Shown: in pieces, positions 1 through 10,098 of the stretch
How the letters are laid out: every line of letters starts with the position of its first letter
Numbering within the stretch: the first letter of the stretch is position 1
DNA from: Ottowia beijingensis
GTDB taxonomy: Bacteria > Pseudomonadota > Gammaproteobacteria > Burkholderiales > Burkholderiaceae_C
Assembly (NCBI RefSeq): GCF_013423955.1
Contig: NZ_JACCKX010000001.1
Location: 1,612,001 to 1,676,000, forward strand
Length of the DNA stretch: 64,000 nt
Direction of reading: 5' to 3'
Position numbers and translations under genes: made by a program
Notes under the pieces: generated by a model
Told to the model about the DNA's origin: nothing
The model's input: only the letters and a program-made list of their open reading frames with translations
The model's database searches: none

Positions 1-596
1 GGCCCCGGCGTCGGCCACCTGGCGGATGTTGGCGGCCTTGATGCCGCCGTCCACTTCCAGCCGGATGTCGCGGCCTGAGGCGTCGATGCGCTGGCGCGCC
101 GCTTCCACCTTGCGCAGCGCGCTGTCGATGAACGACTGCCCGCCGAAGCCGGGGTTCACGCTCATGATCAGGATCAGGTCGATGTCGTCGATCAGCCAGT
201 CCAGCACATCCAGCGGCGCGGCGGGGTTGAACACCAGCCCGGCCTGGCAGCCGGCGGCCTTGATGGCCTGCACGCTGCGGTGCGGGTGCGGCGTGGCGTC
301 GGGGTGAAAGCTGATCAGGTCGGCCCCTGCCTGCGCGAAGGCCTGCGCCAGCGCGTCCACCGGCTGCACCATCATGTGCACGTCCATCGGCACCGGCGTG
401 CCATCGGCGCGCACGGCGTGCGGCTTGATGGCCTGGCAGATCATGGGGCCAAAGGTGAGGTTGGGCACGTAATGGTTGTCCATCACGTCGAAGTGGATCC
501 AGTCGGCGCCGGCGGCGATGACGTTTTCACTTCCTCGCCCAGCCGCGCGAAGTCGGCCGAGAGGATGGACGGGGCGATGCGGTAGGTGGTGCTCAT
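1..596 (-). CDS. rpe: Ribulose-phosphate 3-epimerase (3' end beyond window; frameshifted)
   Basis: Interconverts ribulose 5-phosphate and xylulose 5-phosphate in the cytosolic pentose-phosphate pathway. Read leftward from the ATG at 594-596, the product starts MSTTYRIAPSILSADF, the family N-terminus. It continues with the substrate/metal-site stretch HFDVMDNHYVPN and, near the window edge, LEVDGGIKAANI, which matches the conserved DGG phosphate-binding loop. About 200 of the usual 225 residues are present and the C-terminus lies outside the window. The A-run encoding the Lys-Asn after GEEV (524-527 as T's on the + strand) is one base short, so the frame breaks after about 20 codons. Everything after the break is intact family sequence, so I read it as a sequence error. 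It is divergent from apaG. Confidence 0.93.
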
Positions 597-650
597 GGGC
601 GGCGATTTTCACCCACGGACGCCGGCGTTTCGCGCCGTTACCATCGTCGC

Positions 651-1046
651 ATGCCGAAATACCAGTTCAGGGTCGAGGTCGAGCCCCAGTTTCTGCCGCA
701 CGAATCGGAGCCGGCGCGCGAGCTGTATGGCTTTGCCTACACCATCACCGTGCACAACACGGGCGAGGTGCCGGCGCAGCTGATCTCGCGCCACTGGGTC
801 ATCAACGACGCGCGCGGCCACACCGAGGAGGTCAAGGGCCTGGGCGTGGTGGGCCAGCAGCCGCTGCTGGCACCGGGCGAATCCTTCCAGTACACCAGCG
901 GCTGCCGCCTGCGCACGCCCAGCGGCACCATGCACGGCAGCTACTTCTGCGTGGCGGCCGATGGCGAGCGCTTCGAGGTCGAGATCCCGATGTTCGTGCT
1001 GGATGCCGGCGACGGCGGCGTGGGCAGCACCCGCGTGCTGCACTGA
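651..1046 (+). CDS. apaG: ApaG family protein (Co2+/Mg2+ efflux-associated)
   Basis: A 131-residue cytosolic protein of the ApaG/DUF525 family, an immunoglobulin-like beta-sandwich. In enterobacteria it is linked to cobalt/magnesium resistance and to the apaH region, but its biochemical role is poorly defined. The product MPKYQFRVEVEPQFL has the normal length. It carries the conserved GLGVVGQQP loop at residues 63-71 and the SGTMHGSYFC stretch near 91-100. Intact, with no frameshift. It lies divergent to rpe and 15 bases upstream of the SpecificRecomb gene on the same strand, an order common in Burkholderiales. The family assignment is firm; the metal role is inherited from homologues. Confidence 0.93.
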   Translation: MPKYQFRVEVEPQFLPHESEPARELYGFAYTITVHNTGEVPAQLISRHWVINDARGHTEEVKGLGVVGQQPLLAPGESFQYTSGCRLRTPSGTMHGSYFCVAADGERFEVEIPMFVLDAGDGGVGSTRVLH

Positions 1047-1061
1047 ACACCCCCGCCCGGC

Positions 1062-3113
1062 ATGGGAACCACTCAGCTCGACCTGATCGGCCTGCTGCGC
1101 GCGCTCGACCCGGAGGCGCCGCTGGCCGAACGGCACCTGTGGCTGATCCGGCTGCTCGGCTGGATTCGCGGCGACACCGACAACCCCGACGTGGCGGTGG
1201 CGCGCGTGCGCATGCTGATCGACGCCGCCGAGTTGCGCCCCGACTTCCTCAAGCTGTGGCACCACTGGTGGGAGGAGTTCCTGACCGACATGGACGCCAC
1301 GCCGCTGCTGGCCCACCTGGGGTTTGCGCCGCAGGGCTCCTTCTCCAGCGAGCTGGGGCACCGGCTGCGCCGCAAGCTGCTGCCGATGTCGCCCGACACC
1401 ACCGACCTGAGCGAGCTGTTCGGCCTGCTGTTTCCGAGCGAGCTGGACGCCCGTTGGCTGCGCGCACTGGACGAACGCACGCTGCGGCGCCTGCGCACCA
1501 CGCTGTTTCGCGCCGACGCGCGCCTGGGCGCGGGCGACCAGCGGCCCAGCGTCGGCGATTACGCGCTGCGCACGCTGCTGGACGCGCTGGCCTCGGCCAT
1601 CAGCCAGATCAGCGCCGTCGGGCAGTCTGCCGACGTGCGCGCGCGCCTGTCGCCCGAGGTGAAGGCCCGGCGCCCGTTTCTCGACCTGCCCATCGTCTTC
1701 GAGACGCTGCGCGAGGCGGTGGTGGCGCACGGCCGCCAGAGCGCGCCGGCGCTGGTGGCCGTGGGCCAGCTGCGCGAGCAGCTCGACGCCTGCCGCGCCG
1801 GCGCCGCCACGGTGTACACGCACCTGCAGGAGCACGGCATCTCGGTGCACATCGAGTTCCAGTTGCGACAGATGCGCCAGCGCATCATCCGCGTGAAGGC
1901 GCTGCTGCTGTGCCTGGAGACCGACGCGCCGGCGCAGGCCACGGCGCAGCTGCTGTCGCACCTGGTGCGCGTGAACCACGACAGCCGCAGCCTGCGCGCG
2001 CTGCTGAGCACCAGCACCGAGCTGCTGGCCGCCAAGGTGACCGAGCGCAACGCCGAAACCGGCGAGCACTACATCACCCGCAGCGCCGGCGACTATTGGC
2101 GCCTGCTGGGCGCGGCGGCCGGCGGCGGCACGCTGCTGGCGTTCACCACCTGGATCAAGCTGGCCATCGGCGCCATCGGCCTGTCGGCGTTCTGGGGCGG
2201 CTGGTGGTCGGGCATCAACTACGCGGTGTCCTTCGTCATCATCATGCTGATGGGCTGGACGGTGGCCACCAAGCAGCCGGCCATGACGGCGCCGGCCATG
2301 GCCGCGCGGCTGAAGGACATGAAGGCGCCCGACGCGGTGGAGAACTTCGTCGACGAGGTGGTGTACCTGCTGCGCTCGCAGGCCGTGGCCATCCTGGGCA
2401 ACGTGGGCCTGGTGATGCCGGTGGTGTTCGCGCTGGCGATGGCGCTGGCCTGGCTGGGCTGGGGCCAGGCCATGGACCCGTACCACGCCCAGTACATCCT
2501 GGCGCAGCACCACGCGCTGGGCCCCACGGTGCTGTACGCGGCGGCCACCGGCGGGCTGCTGTTCCTGTCCAGCCTGATCGCCGGCTGGGCCGAGAACTGG
2601 TTCGTGTTCCACCGGCTCGACTCGGTCATCGCCTTCCACCCGCGCGTCACCGAACGGCTGGGCGCCGAGCGGGCGCGCCGCTGGGGCCTGTACTGGCGCA
2701 ACCACGTGTCGAGCTGGACGGCCAACATCTCGCTCGGCCTGATGCTGGGGCTGGTGCCGCCCATCGTCAGCTTCTTCGGCATTCCGATGGAGGTGCGCCA
2801 CGTCACCCTGGTGGCGGGCCAGATCGCCGCCGCCATCCACGAGCTGGGCGCCGGCGTGCTGCGGCAGCCGGCCCTGTGGTGGGCCGTGGGCGGCATCGCC
2901 GTCACCGGCCTCACCAACCTGGCGGCCAGCTTCACCCTGGCCTTCAGGCTGGCGCTGACGGCGCAGAACGTGCCGGCCGTGGACCGCCGCCGCGTCTACG
3001 CCGCCATGGGCCGGCGCCTGCTGCGCCAGCCGCATTCGTTCCTGCTGCCGGTGCGGGTGCGCCACACCGCGCCGCCCGCGCCCGCCGCCGAGCCGCCCGC
3101 CGATGCGGGTTAG
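1062..3113 (+). CDS. SpecificRecomb (PF10136) family membrane protein, 'site-specific recombinase Gcr'
   Basis: A 683-residue protein of the family labelled site-specific recombinase (Gcr). The N-terminal half (to about residue 340) is soluble and helix-rich. The C-terminal half has several strongly hydrophobic segments, beginning near GGGTLLAFTTWIKLAIGAIG, then SFVIIMLMGW, IAGWAENWFVF and ISLGLMLGLVPP. It ends in a short Pro/Ala-rich tail. I see no Arg-His-Arg-Tyr or serine-recombinase catalytic motif. Combined with the membrane segments, that makes the recombinase name doubtful. Intact and of usual family length. It sits between apaG and the cation antiporter. The start is the ATG at 1062, 15 bases after the apaG stop. 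Confidence 0.85.
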   Translation: MGTTQLDLIGLLRALDPEAPLAERHLWLIRLLGWIRGDTDNPDVAVARVRMLIDAAELRPDFLKLWHHWWEEFLTDMDATPLLAHLGFAPQGSFSSELGHRLRRKLLPMSPDTTDLSELFGLLFPSELDARWLRALDERTLRRLRTTLFRADARLGAGDQRPSVGDYALRTLLDALASAISQISAVGQSADVRARLSPEVKARRPFLDLPIVFETLREAVVAHGRQSAPALVAVGQLREQLDACRAGAATVYTHLQEHGISVHIEFQLRQMRQRIIRVKALLLCLETDAPAQATAQLLSHLVRVNHDSRSLRALLSTSTELLAAKVTERNAETGEHYITRSAGDYWRLLGAAAGGGTLLAFTTWIKLAIGAIGLSAFWGGWWSGINYAVSFVIIMLMGWTVATKQPAMTAPAMAARLKDMKAPDAVENFVDEVVYLLRSQAVAILGNVGLVMPVVFALAMALAWLGWGQAMDPYHAQYILAQHHALGPTVLYAAATGGLLFLSSLIAGWAENWFVFHRLDSVIAFHPRVTERLGAERARRWGLYWRNHVSSWTANISLGLMLGLVPPIVSFFGIPMEVRHVTLVAGQIAAAIHELGAGVLRQPALWWAVGGIAVTGLTNLAASFTLAFRLALTAQNVPAVDRRRVYAAMGRRLLRQPHSFLLPVRVRHTAPPAPAAEPPADAG

Positions 3114-3149
3114 CATGGCGAACCGCGACCTGACCGGAGAACCTGCCGC

Positions 3150-4411
3150 TTGACCGACTCCTGGATCGCCCCTGGGCCGACCGACTGCCCTTCACCCCCG
3201 GCTCGCTGGCGCTCGAATGGGCGCTGCTGCTGGCGCTTGCAGCGCTGGTGGGCCACCTGGTGCAGCGCTACACGCACCTGCCCAAGATCATCGGCTACGC
3301 CGTCATCGGCGCCCTGGCCGGCGGTCTGGGCTTTGCCGGCGCGGCCTGGCCGCTGTCGGGCGTGGGCATGTTCCTGCTCGAGCTGGGCATTGCCGTGATG
3401 CTGTTCGAGGCCGGCGCGCGCCTGCCGCTGCGCTGGTTCCGCCACAACCCGATGGTGCTGGTGCAGAGCCTGGCCGAATCGCTGCTGACCTATGCCGCCG
3501 CCTACATGGCGCTGCGCGCGCTGGGGCTGGAGGTACCCGTGGTGCGCGCGCTGGCGGTGATCGCCATGGCCGCCTCGCCGGCGGTGCTGATGCGCGTGGT
3601 CAGCGACCTGCGCGGCAACGGCCCCGTGACCGACCGCGCCATCGCGCTGGCCACGCTGAACACGCTGTACGCGCTGACGCTGGGCACCGCCATGCTGCGC
3701 ACCATCGACCGCGGCGACGGCACGCTGGTCGCCTCCATGGTGTCGTCGGTGGCGGTGCTGGGCGTGTCGCTGCTGTTCGGCGCCGTGCTGGCGGCGCTGC
3801 TGTTCGCGGCCTTCCGCCTGCTGCACCCGACCAGCCAGGACACGGCCATCGTCATGCTGGCGCTGATCGCCGCCTGCGCCGTCATCGCGCCGTCGTTCGG
3901 CGGCTCGGCACCGCTTGCGGTGCTGCTGGGCGGCATCCTGCTCAAGCAGTTCCACCCGCGGCCCTGGGTGTGGCCGCGCCAGCTGGGCACGGCGGCGTCG
4001 ATGCTCACCATCCTGATGTTCGTGCTGGTGTCCAGCATGGCGGTGCAGGCCGACTGGAGCGCGGGCATCACCTGGGCGGCGCTGGTGCTGATCGGCGTGC
4101 GCCTGCTGGCCAAGGTGGGCAGCCTGCTGCTGACCAGCGCCGGCAGCGGCATGGCGCTGAAGCAGGCGTTCTGGGTCGGCATCGCCATGGTGCCCATGTC
4201 GTCGGTGGCGCTGCTGCTGACCTCGCAGTTCGTGGCCGCCTCGCACAGCGTGGGCGCGCAGGTGGCGGCCATCGCGCTGCCGACCATCCTGATCACCGAA
4301 CTGCTGGGCGCGGCGCTGGTCAGCATCGCCCTGGCGCGCACCGGCGAATCGGTGCGCCCGTGGCGCCAGAGCGGCTCGCGCACCGCCGCCGACGCGGAGG
4401 TGCGCCCATGA
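3150..4411 (+). CDS. Cation:proton antiporter, CPA2/KefB-type (probable frameshift near start)
   Basis: Inner-membrane monovalent cation/H+ exchanger of the Na_H_Exchanger family. It shows an almost continuous series of hydrophobic helices (for example [19 protein letters not shown] and [17 protein letters not shown]) and no C-terminal RCK/TrkA domain. The clean frame opens only at an internal GTG (3248), yet the same frame upstream already reads as membrane protein ([14 protein letters not shown]). The TTG at 3150 sits after a GGAGA ribosome site (3136-3140) and reads into this frame if one C is restored in the C-run at about 3171-3174, so I take 3150 as the true start. The stop overlaps the next gene's start (ATGA), which implies translational coupling. 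Confidence 0.8.
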
Positions 4412-5526
4412 CGCTGGAAGCCTTCGGCCAGTCCGACCCGCTGACCATCGGCGTGGAGCTGGAGCTGCAACTGGTCAACACCAACAACTACGACCTGACG
4501 CACTACGCCGACGACATGCTGCGCCTGATGGCGCAGCGCCAGCTGCCCGGCAGCGTGGTGCCGGAGATGACGGCCGGCATGATCGAGATATCGACCGGCG
4601 TGTGCCGCACCTCCGGCGAGGCGCTGGCGCAGCTGGGCCAGATCCGCGACGCGCTGGTGCAGTGCGCCGACAAGCTGAACATCGCCGTGGTGGGCGGTGG
4701 CACGCACCCGTTCCAGCAGTGGCACCAGCAGCGCATCTACGACAAGCCGCGCTTTCACGAGCTGTCGACCCTGTACGGCTACCTCACCAAGCAGTTCACC
4801 ATCTTCGGCCAGCACGTGCACGTGGGTTGCCCGGACGCCGACACCGCGCTCTACACGCTGCACTGCATGAGCCGCTACATCCCGCACTTCATCGCGCTGG
4901 CGGCCAGCAGCCCCTACGTGCAGGGGCAGGACACGGCGTTCGACTCGGCGCGACTCAATTCGGTGTTCGCCTTTCCGCTGTCGGGCCGCGCGCCCTGCGT
5001 GCTGACCTGGGACGAGTTCGGCCACTACTTCGACAAGATGACGCGCACCGGCGTGGTCAAGTCGATGAAGGACTTCTACTGGGACATCCGCCCCAAGCCC
5101 GAATACGGCACCATCGAGGTGCGCGTGTTCGACACCCCGCTGACGGTGGAGCGCGCCGCCGCGCTGGCCGGCTACGTGCAGTGCCTGGCCGCGTGGTTCC
5201 AGCACGAGCGGCCCTTCACCCCGTGCGAGGACGACTACCTCGTCTACAGCTACAACCGCTTCCAGGCCTGCCGCTTCGGGCTGGATGCCGTGTATGTCGA
5301 CCCGGCCAGCGGCGAGCATCTGCCGCTGCGCGAGCACCTGCTGGCCACCATGCAGCGGCTGGCGCCGTTTGCCGAACAGTGCCAGGCCGGCGATGCCCTG
5401 GCGCTGCTGCGCCAGGAAGTGCAGGACAACCGCAACGACGCCCGCTGGCTGCGCGAGCGCCAGGCCAGGGAGCAGTTGCTGGGCGAGGTCATCAGGCAGG
5501 CCGCGCTCAGGTTTCGTGGTGAATGA
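4408..5526 (+). CDS. YbdK family carboxylate-amine ligase (glutamate-cysteine ligase type 2)
   Basis: A 372-residue ATP-dependent carboxylate-amine ligase of the GCS2/YbdK family, which can couple glutamate to cysteine weakly in vitro; the physiological substrate is unknown. Visible signatures are [10 protein letters not shown] near the N-terminus, the metal/substrate segment [26 protein letters not shown], and [19 protein letters not shown] in the C-terminal half. The start is the ATG that overlaps the antiporter stop by four bases. The frame is intact. The organism also carries separate gshA and gshB genes in this window, so this enzyme is probably not the main route to glutathione. Confidence 0.92.
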   Translation: MTLEAFGQSDPLTIGVELELQLVNTNNYDLTHYADDMLRLMAQRQLPGSVVPEMTAGMIEISTGVCRTSGEALAQLGQIRDALVQCADKLNIAVVGGGTHPFQQWHQQRIYDKPRFHELSTLYGYLTKQFTIFGQHVHVGCPDADTALYTLHCMSRYIPHFIALAASSPYVQGQDTAFDSARLNSVFAFPLSGRAPCVLTWDEFGHYFDKMTRTGVVKSMKDFYWDIRPKPEYGTIEVRVFDTPLTVERAAALAGYVQCLAAWFQHERPFTPCEDDYLVYSYNRFQACRFGLDAVYVDPASGEHLPLREHLLATMQRLAPFAEQCQAGDALALLRQEVQDNRNDARWLRERQAREQLLGEVIRQAALRFRGE

Positions 5527-5664
5527 CAAAATGATCTTGCTGCTGCGCCGCTTTGATGACTGCGGCTGCGCCGCCATGACCGAGCCCCTGACCGGCATGC
5601 GGCGAACCGCGTTCTGCATTGGCGTTGCACAGCAGCGCAGTCATTTCGTCATTTCGTCATTGCA
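5522..5664. repeat. Dispersed repeat family C, copy 1
   Basis: About 140 bp between ybdK and the amidotransferase gene. It resembles 14533-14655: both contain GACxGCGGCTGCGCCGCCATGAC and end in TGACGAAATGA/TCATTTCGTCA-type inverted ends. The right part here carries TCATTTCGTCATTTCGTCAT directly before the next start codon. No gene is seen in it. Confidence 0.6.
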
Positions 5665-5667
5665 TCC

Positions 5668-6519
5668 ATGACCCTCCGCATCGGCATCTCCGCCCGCCTG
5701 TTGCACAACCCGCCCGCCGGCCTGGGCCTGCCCACCAAGCGGCTGCAGTTCCTCGAAAGCGGCATGGCCCAATGGATCATGTCGCACGGCGTGCTGGCGC
5801 TGATGATCCCGTTCATCGACCAGCGCATGCCCGGCATGCGCAAGCGCCCGCCGATCCACGACCTGGTGGACAACCTGGACGGCCTGGTGCTGCAGGGCGG
5901 CATCGACATCAGCCCCGCCACCTACGGCGAAAAGCCCTGGCAGGACAAGGCCGAATACGACCCGATCCGCGACGAGTACGAGCTGGAGCTGCTGCGCGGC
6001 TTCATCACCGCCGACAAGCCGGTGCTCGGCATCTGCCGCGGCTGCCAGTTGCTCAACGTGTACTTCGGCGGCACGCTGATCCAGGACATCCCGAGCCAGT
6101 GGCCCGGCGCCATCCTGCACAACGACACCGAGCGCTACGACCGGCTGATCCACGAAGTGCACTTCATGCCCGGCTCGCGCCTGTCCGACATCTACGGCTA
6201 CGAGCCGCGCCGCATCACCAGCATCCACCACCAGTGCGTCGACAAGCTGGGCACCGGCCTGGTGCTGGAGGCGCGCAGCCCCATCGACCTGGTGCCCGAG
6301 GGCATCCGCCACCCCGGCCACCGCTTCGTCATGGGCGTGCAGTGGCACCCCGAGTTCCACATGAGCGGCGGCTTCGAGGCCGGCGACGGCGTGCTCGACA
6401 GCGGCCCGCTGATGATGGACTTTCTGAAGGCCGCCATGCGCCGCGCCGGCCGCGTGCGCAGCCTGGCCGACGGCATGGCCCGCGTGCGCGAGCGCGCCAG
6501 CGCGCGCATCGGCCTCTGA
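5668..6519 (+). CDS. Gamma-glutamyl-GABA hydrolase-like class I glutamine amidotransferase (peptidase C26, PuuD-like)
   Basis: A 283-residue cytosolic hydrolase of the peptidase C26 family; PuuD members split gamma-glutamyl-GABA in putrescine breakdown. The catalytic Cys is residue 123 in the nucleophile elbow [11 protein letters not shown]. His227 and Glu229 lie in GVQWHPEFH, and the oxyanion strand [12 protein letters not shown] is at about 72-83. The frame is intact. No other putrescine genes are adjacent, so the substrate is inferred only from the family. The ATG at 5668 follows repeat family C directly and has no strong ribosome site, so regulation cannot be read from the sequence. Confidence 0.88.
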   Translation: MTLRIGISARLLHNPPAGLGLPTKRLQFLESGMAQWIMSHGVLALMIPFIDQRMPGMRKRPPIHDLVDNLDGLVLQGGIDISPATYGEKPWQDKAEYDPIRDEYELELLRGFITADKPVLGICRGCQLLNVYFGGTLIQDIPSQWPGAILHNDTERYDRLIHEVHFMPGSRLSDIYGYEPRRITSIHHQCVDKLGTGLVLEARSPIDLVPEGIRHPGHRFVMGVQWHPEFHMSGGFEAGDGVLDSGPLMMDFLKAAMRRAGRVRSLADGMARVRERASARIGL

Positions 6520-6545
6520 GGCCCCGCCACACGGGGCATCCGGCC

Positions 6546-7561
6546 ATGGGCGAGTTCGAACTGATCGAACGTTTTTCAAGCGAAATCAGGCTGCAACGCC
6601 CGCCCCCACTGCGCCAGAAGCTCCTAATTCAATAGCGCTTGGCATCGGTGACGACTGCGCCCTGCTGCAGCCCGCGCCCGGCATGCAGCTCGCCGTCAGC
6701 ACCGACCTGCTGGTCGAAGGCCGCCACTTCTTCGCCGACGTCGACCCGGCCGCGCTCGGCCACAAGGCGCTGGCCGTCAACCTGAGCGACCTGGCCGCCA
6801 TGGGCGCCGAGCCGCTGGCCTTCACCCTGGCCCTGGCGCTGCCGCCGAGCGCGCGCAGGACGAAGCCTGGCTGGCCGCGCTGGCGCAAGGCCTGTTCGCG
6901 CTGGCCGACGCCCACGGCTGCGCGCTGGTCGGCGGCGACACCACGGCCGGGCCGTTGACCTTGTGCATCACCGTCTTCGGCCAGGTGCCCGCCGGGCACG
7001 CGCTGCGGCGCGACCGCGCGCGCGGGCGACGACCTGTGGGTCAGCGGCACGCTGGGCGATGCGCGCCTGGCGCTGGCCGCGCTGCGCGGCGAGATCGACC
7101 TGCCCGCCGAAGCGCTGGCCCAGGCCTGCCAGCGGCTGGAGCGCCCCACGCCCCGCCTGGCGCTCGGCACCGCGCTGCGCGGCATCGCCCACAGCGCCAT
7201 CGACGTCAGCGACGGGCTGGCCGGCGACTTGGGCCACATCCTGAAAGCCAGCCAGGTGGGCGCGGCCATCGAAGCCGTGGACGCTTCTAAATTAATAGCT
7301 TCTCGCGCCCTGCTGGCGGGCGCTGAAGGCCCATTTGGCTTGAAATCCCTGCTGTCCTTCATCCTCACCGGCGGCGACGACTACGAACTGGCCTTCACCG
7401 CCCCGCCCGCCGCCCGCGCCGCCGTGCAGGCCGCCGCCCAGCGCGCCGCTACCCCGGTCACCCGCATCGGCCGCATCGAGGCCGAACCCGGCCTGCGCCT
7501 CATCGACGCCCATGGCCGCGCCACGCCGCTGGCCGCCCGCGCCTTCGACCATTTCGCCTGA
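6546..7561 (+). CDS. thiL: Thiamine-monophosphate kinase ThiL (three frameshifts; two in-frame repeat inserts)
   Basis: Phosphorylates thiamine monophosphate to thiamine diphosphate, the last step of cofactor synthesis. Family sequence runs throughout: [72 protein letters not shown] and [12 protein letters not shown]. The frame changes at about 6571-6575 (a T missing), about 6845-6860 and about 7015-7028. All three breaks fall in homopolymer or GC-repeat tracts, so they are probably sequence errors. Two copies of repeat family A lie inside the coding sequence (6573-6636 and 7288-7346), in opposite orientations. They read through as about 20 extra residues each ([14 protein letters not shown]... 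and [20 protein letters not shown]). The stop almost touches the WYL regulator gene. In relatives pgpA would follow; here it is 5.8 kb away. Confidence 0.9.
6573..6636 (-). repeat. Family A repeat, copy A1 (inside thiL)
   Basis: Matches the reverse complement of the family A consensus (TTTCAAGCCAAATCAGCC, then a GCGC stem, then AGCTAT..AATTCAATAGC). It encodes residues about 10-30 of ThiL, between the conserved N-terminus and GIGDD. Confidence 0.8.
7288..7346 (+). repeat. Family A repeat, copy A2 (inside thiL)
   Basis: Forward copy: AATAGCTTCTCGCGCCC, loop, GGGCGCTGAAGGCC, then ATTTGGCTTGAAAT. It is translated in the thiL frame as [19 protein letters not shown], the same frame used by the copies in rlmL and rpoN. 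Confidence 0.85.
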
Positions 7562-7574
7562 TCTGCGCGCCGCC

Positions 7575-8180
7575 ATGCCCAGCCGTGCCGCCCGCCTGCT
7601 GCAGTTGCTCGAACGCCTGCGCGCGCACCGCCAGCCCGTGCCCGGCGCCGCGCTCGCGGCCGAACTGGGCATCAGCCTGCGCACCCTGTACCGCGATGTA
7701 TCCACGCTGCGCGAACAGGGCGCGCGCATCGACGGCGACCCGGGCGTCGGCTACCTGCTGCGCCCCGGCTTCACGCTGCCGCCGCTGATGTTCAGCGAGG
7801 ACGAGCTCGAAGCCCTGATCCTCGGCACGCGCTGGGTGGCCAACCACGCCGCCGACCCCGAGCTGGCGCAGGCCGCCCACGGCGTGATGAACCGCATCGG
7901 CAACGTGCTGCCACCCGCGCTGCGCCTGGCGGTGGAAACCAGCGGCCTGTTCGTGCCGCCACCGCACGACTGCTACCGGCCCGCCCCCGCGCCGTGGCTG
8001 CCAACACTGCGCCGCGCCATCCGCGACGAGCACGTGCTGCAGCTCGACTACCGCGACGAGGCAGGCCACGTGACGCAGCGCCGCATCTGGCCCTTCGCCA
8101 TGGCGTTTTTCGACCAGGCGCGCCTGATCGCCGCCTGGTGCGAACTGCGGCAGGCGGTTCTGGCCACGAGTTTTAAGTAG
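7575..8180 (+). CDS. YafY/DeoR-type HTH-WYL transcriptional regulator, C-terminally truncated
   Basis: A 201-residue DNA-binding regulator. The N-terminal winged helix (residues 5-60, RLLQLLERLRAH...GISLRTLYRDVSTLRE) is complete. The WYL ligand domain begins normally (AIRDEHVLQLDYRDEAGHVTQRRIWPFAMAFFDQARLIAAWCELRQA) but stops abruptly with VLATSFK. Relatives run about 35-40 residues further. The break at about 8160 coincides with the start of lower-GC DNA carrying the DUF262 gene, so the end was probably cut off by that insertion. The ATG at 7575 lies 14 bases after the thiL stop. Family members of this kind often control neighbouring VOC or GST genes; remnants of both lie downstream. Confidence 0.82.
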   Translation: MPSRAARLLQLLERLRAHRQPVPGAALAAELGISLRTLYRDVSTLREQGARIDGDPGVGYLLRPGFTLPPLMFSEDELEALILGTRWVANHAADPELAQAAHGVMNRIGNVLPPALRLAVETSGLFVPPPHDCYRPAPAPWLPTLRRAIRDEHVLQLDYRDEAGHVTQRRIWPFAMAFFDQARLIAAWCELRQAVLATSFK

Positions 8181-8213
8181 TCGCAGCACATTCAACAACC
8201 TCAGAGAGGAAAC

Positions 8214-10098
8214 ATGGATTCGAGGACCTACACCGTTCACCAGATTTACCAGGACCGCCGCCAGTATCGCGTTCCGTTTTATCAGCGGGCATATGTTTGG
8301 AACCGCGAGGAGCAGTGGGAGCCATTATGGGTAGACATTCAGGAGAAGGCAGAAATTCGCTTGCAAGGCGGCAAGCCCGTGCCGCATTTCATGGGTGCCG
8401 TTGTGCTGGAGCCCCAAAAGAAGGCAGGATTGCTGGGAGTTGAACGGCATCACATCATCGACGGACAGCAACGCCTGACGACATTGCAGTACGTATTCAA
8501 AGCGCTTTGTCTCGTCTTGCGTGAACTGGATCAGAAAGCACTTTTGCCCTTAGTCGAGAACTGCCTCGTGAACGCCAACCCGGAAACCATGGAAGACAAG
8601 GAGGTGGAGCGATTCAAGCTCTGGCCGACCTTCCGAGACCGCGAGCAGTACATCAAGGCCATGACGGCCGGAGATATCGACAAGCTCAAAGAGCGGTTTC
8701 CGGACAGCTTTACCCGTGGCGGGACACTTAAGAAGATCGGCGCGGATCATCCGCCCGCCCTCGAAGCCATCTGCTATTTCCGTGAAGTCATGCTGGAATG
8801 GGCGAGAGAGCCTGATGCGGAACCTTTGCCCGAGCGGACATCGGCCCTTGTTTCAGCGGTACTGACCGATCTGGCCATCGTTTGCATCTCGCTGGGAGAA
8901 GAGGACGACGCACAGGTGATCTTCGAGACACTGAACGGACGCGGAGCGGAGTTGCACGCCACTGACCTGATCCGCAACTTCATCTTTATGCGCGCAGGGA
9001 CAGATGCCGACGATTTGTACGCAACGCTATGGAGCCAGTTCGAGGCGCCGCTGTGGGCCGAGCAACAGAAGCGAGGCCGTTTGAATCGCCCTCGGCTGGA
9101 GTGGTTTGTGCAGACCGCAGTACAGGCGCAGACGGGCGAGGAAATTGACATAGGGCGTCTCTATGCTGGGTATCGACGATGCGTCGAGGGTGACGCGGCA
9201 CTTTCCTCTGCCGGTGACCAGTTGAAATTCTTGAACCGCTATGCCGAGCACTACAGAGCCTTGGTGACGGGCACAGGTAGTTCGCCCATCGCGGAGTTTG
9301 GTCGCCACATGTCGGCTTGGGATGCTTCTCCCACACATCCGTTGGCTCTGAGGGTGGCCGCAGGTGCATTGCCTGCGGACGAGCAGGCCGCTGTTTTCGA
9401 GGCCATCGAGTCGTATCTGGTTCGTCGGGCTGTATGCGGCCTCTCACGAAAGAACTACAACAAAGTTTTCGCGCAGCAGTTGAAGAAGCTGACCGATTCT
9501 GGTGGAGACGCGAAATCTTTCAGGCGTGCTCTGGCAGAGCTTTCGGGAAGCATCCCGCTGGCCTACCGATGACGAGTTTAAGAAACAGTGGCTCAGTGGT
9601 GCCGTTTTCCCTGGCCGGTTAGATGCCGCAAAGCTTCGCTTTATGTTTCATCGGCTTGAGGTGGCGATGCGATCGGCCAAGTCGGAGGAGCGGGTGGTGC
9701 TGTCGCTTGATGATCTCGACATCGATCACATTCTTCCGCAGACATGGAGCACTCATTGGTCACTGGCTGATGGCAGCATGGTGTCAGCCCAGGAAGTCGG
9801 CGATGCGAGGTTGTTATCCCTCACTGCCACCGAGTTGACCGATAAGGCCAAGGCGATCGCGCAGCGCGAAGCATCAGTGCCGACAATTGGCAATCTCACG
9901 ATGGTTCACTACGGCGTGAACCGGTCTGTGCAAAACAAAGAGTTCGCGGTCAAGCGCCAGGCATTGTTCGAGCATTCGAATTTACAGCTCAACAGAACAT
10001 TGACCGCAACATCACTTTGGAATGAAGCAGAGATCCAAAAGCGGGCGGAAATGTTGTTTGAACATGCGCTGAGGCTCTGGCCGCGATCTTCGGCATGA
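8214..10098 (+). CDS. DUF262 + DUF1524 (HNH) protein, GmrSD/type IV restriction-like (one frameshift)
   Basis: Anti-phage nuclease family that joins an N-terminal ParB-like NTPase (DUF262, GmrS) to a C-terminal HNH-type nuclease (DUF1524, GmrD). The N-terminal part has PFYQRAYVW (21-29) and [10 protein letters not shown] (81-90), the DUF262 core. The C-terminal part has [10 protein letters not shown] and [19 protein letters not shown], the DUF1524 metal and nucleic-acid motifs. The frame shifts by one base at about 9543-9552, where TCGGGAAG appears to lack a base; both halves are otherwise intact, about 628 residues in total. Base composition is clearly lower in G+C than the surroundings, a sign of transfer. 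A good ribosome site (GAGAGGAAAC) precedes the ATG. The stop overlaps the start of the GIY-YIG stub (ATGA), so the two formed one operon. Confidence 0.85.

Noticed and set aside
26..585. Short plus-strand frames at the left edge
   Set aside because: Antisense of rpe; no homology-like features.
1062..3113. A mobile element based on the 'recombinase' label of this gene
   Set aside because: No attachment sites, no catalytic motif, no cargo. It is a conserved core gene beside apaG.
609..3116. An 835-codon open frame on the minus strand opposite apaG and the SpecificRecomb gene
   Set aside because: Its product is His/Gln/Arg-rich and low in hydrophobic residues, typical of the antisense of high-GC genes. 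The plus strand carries clear family sequence.
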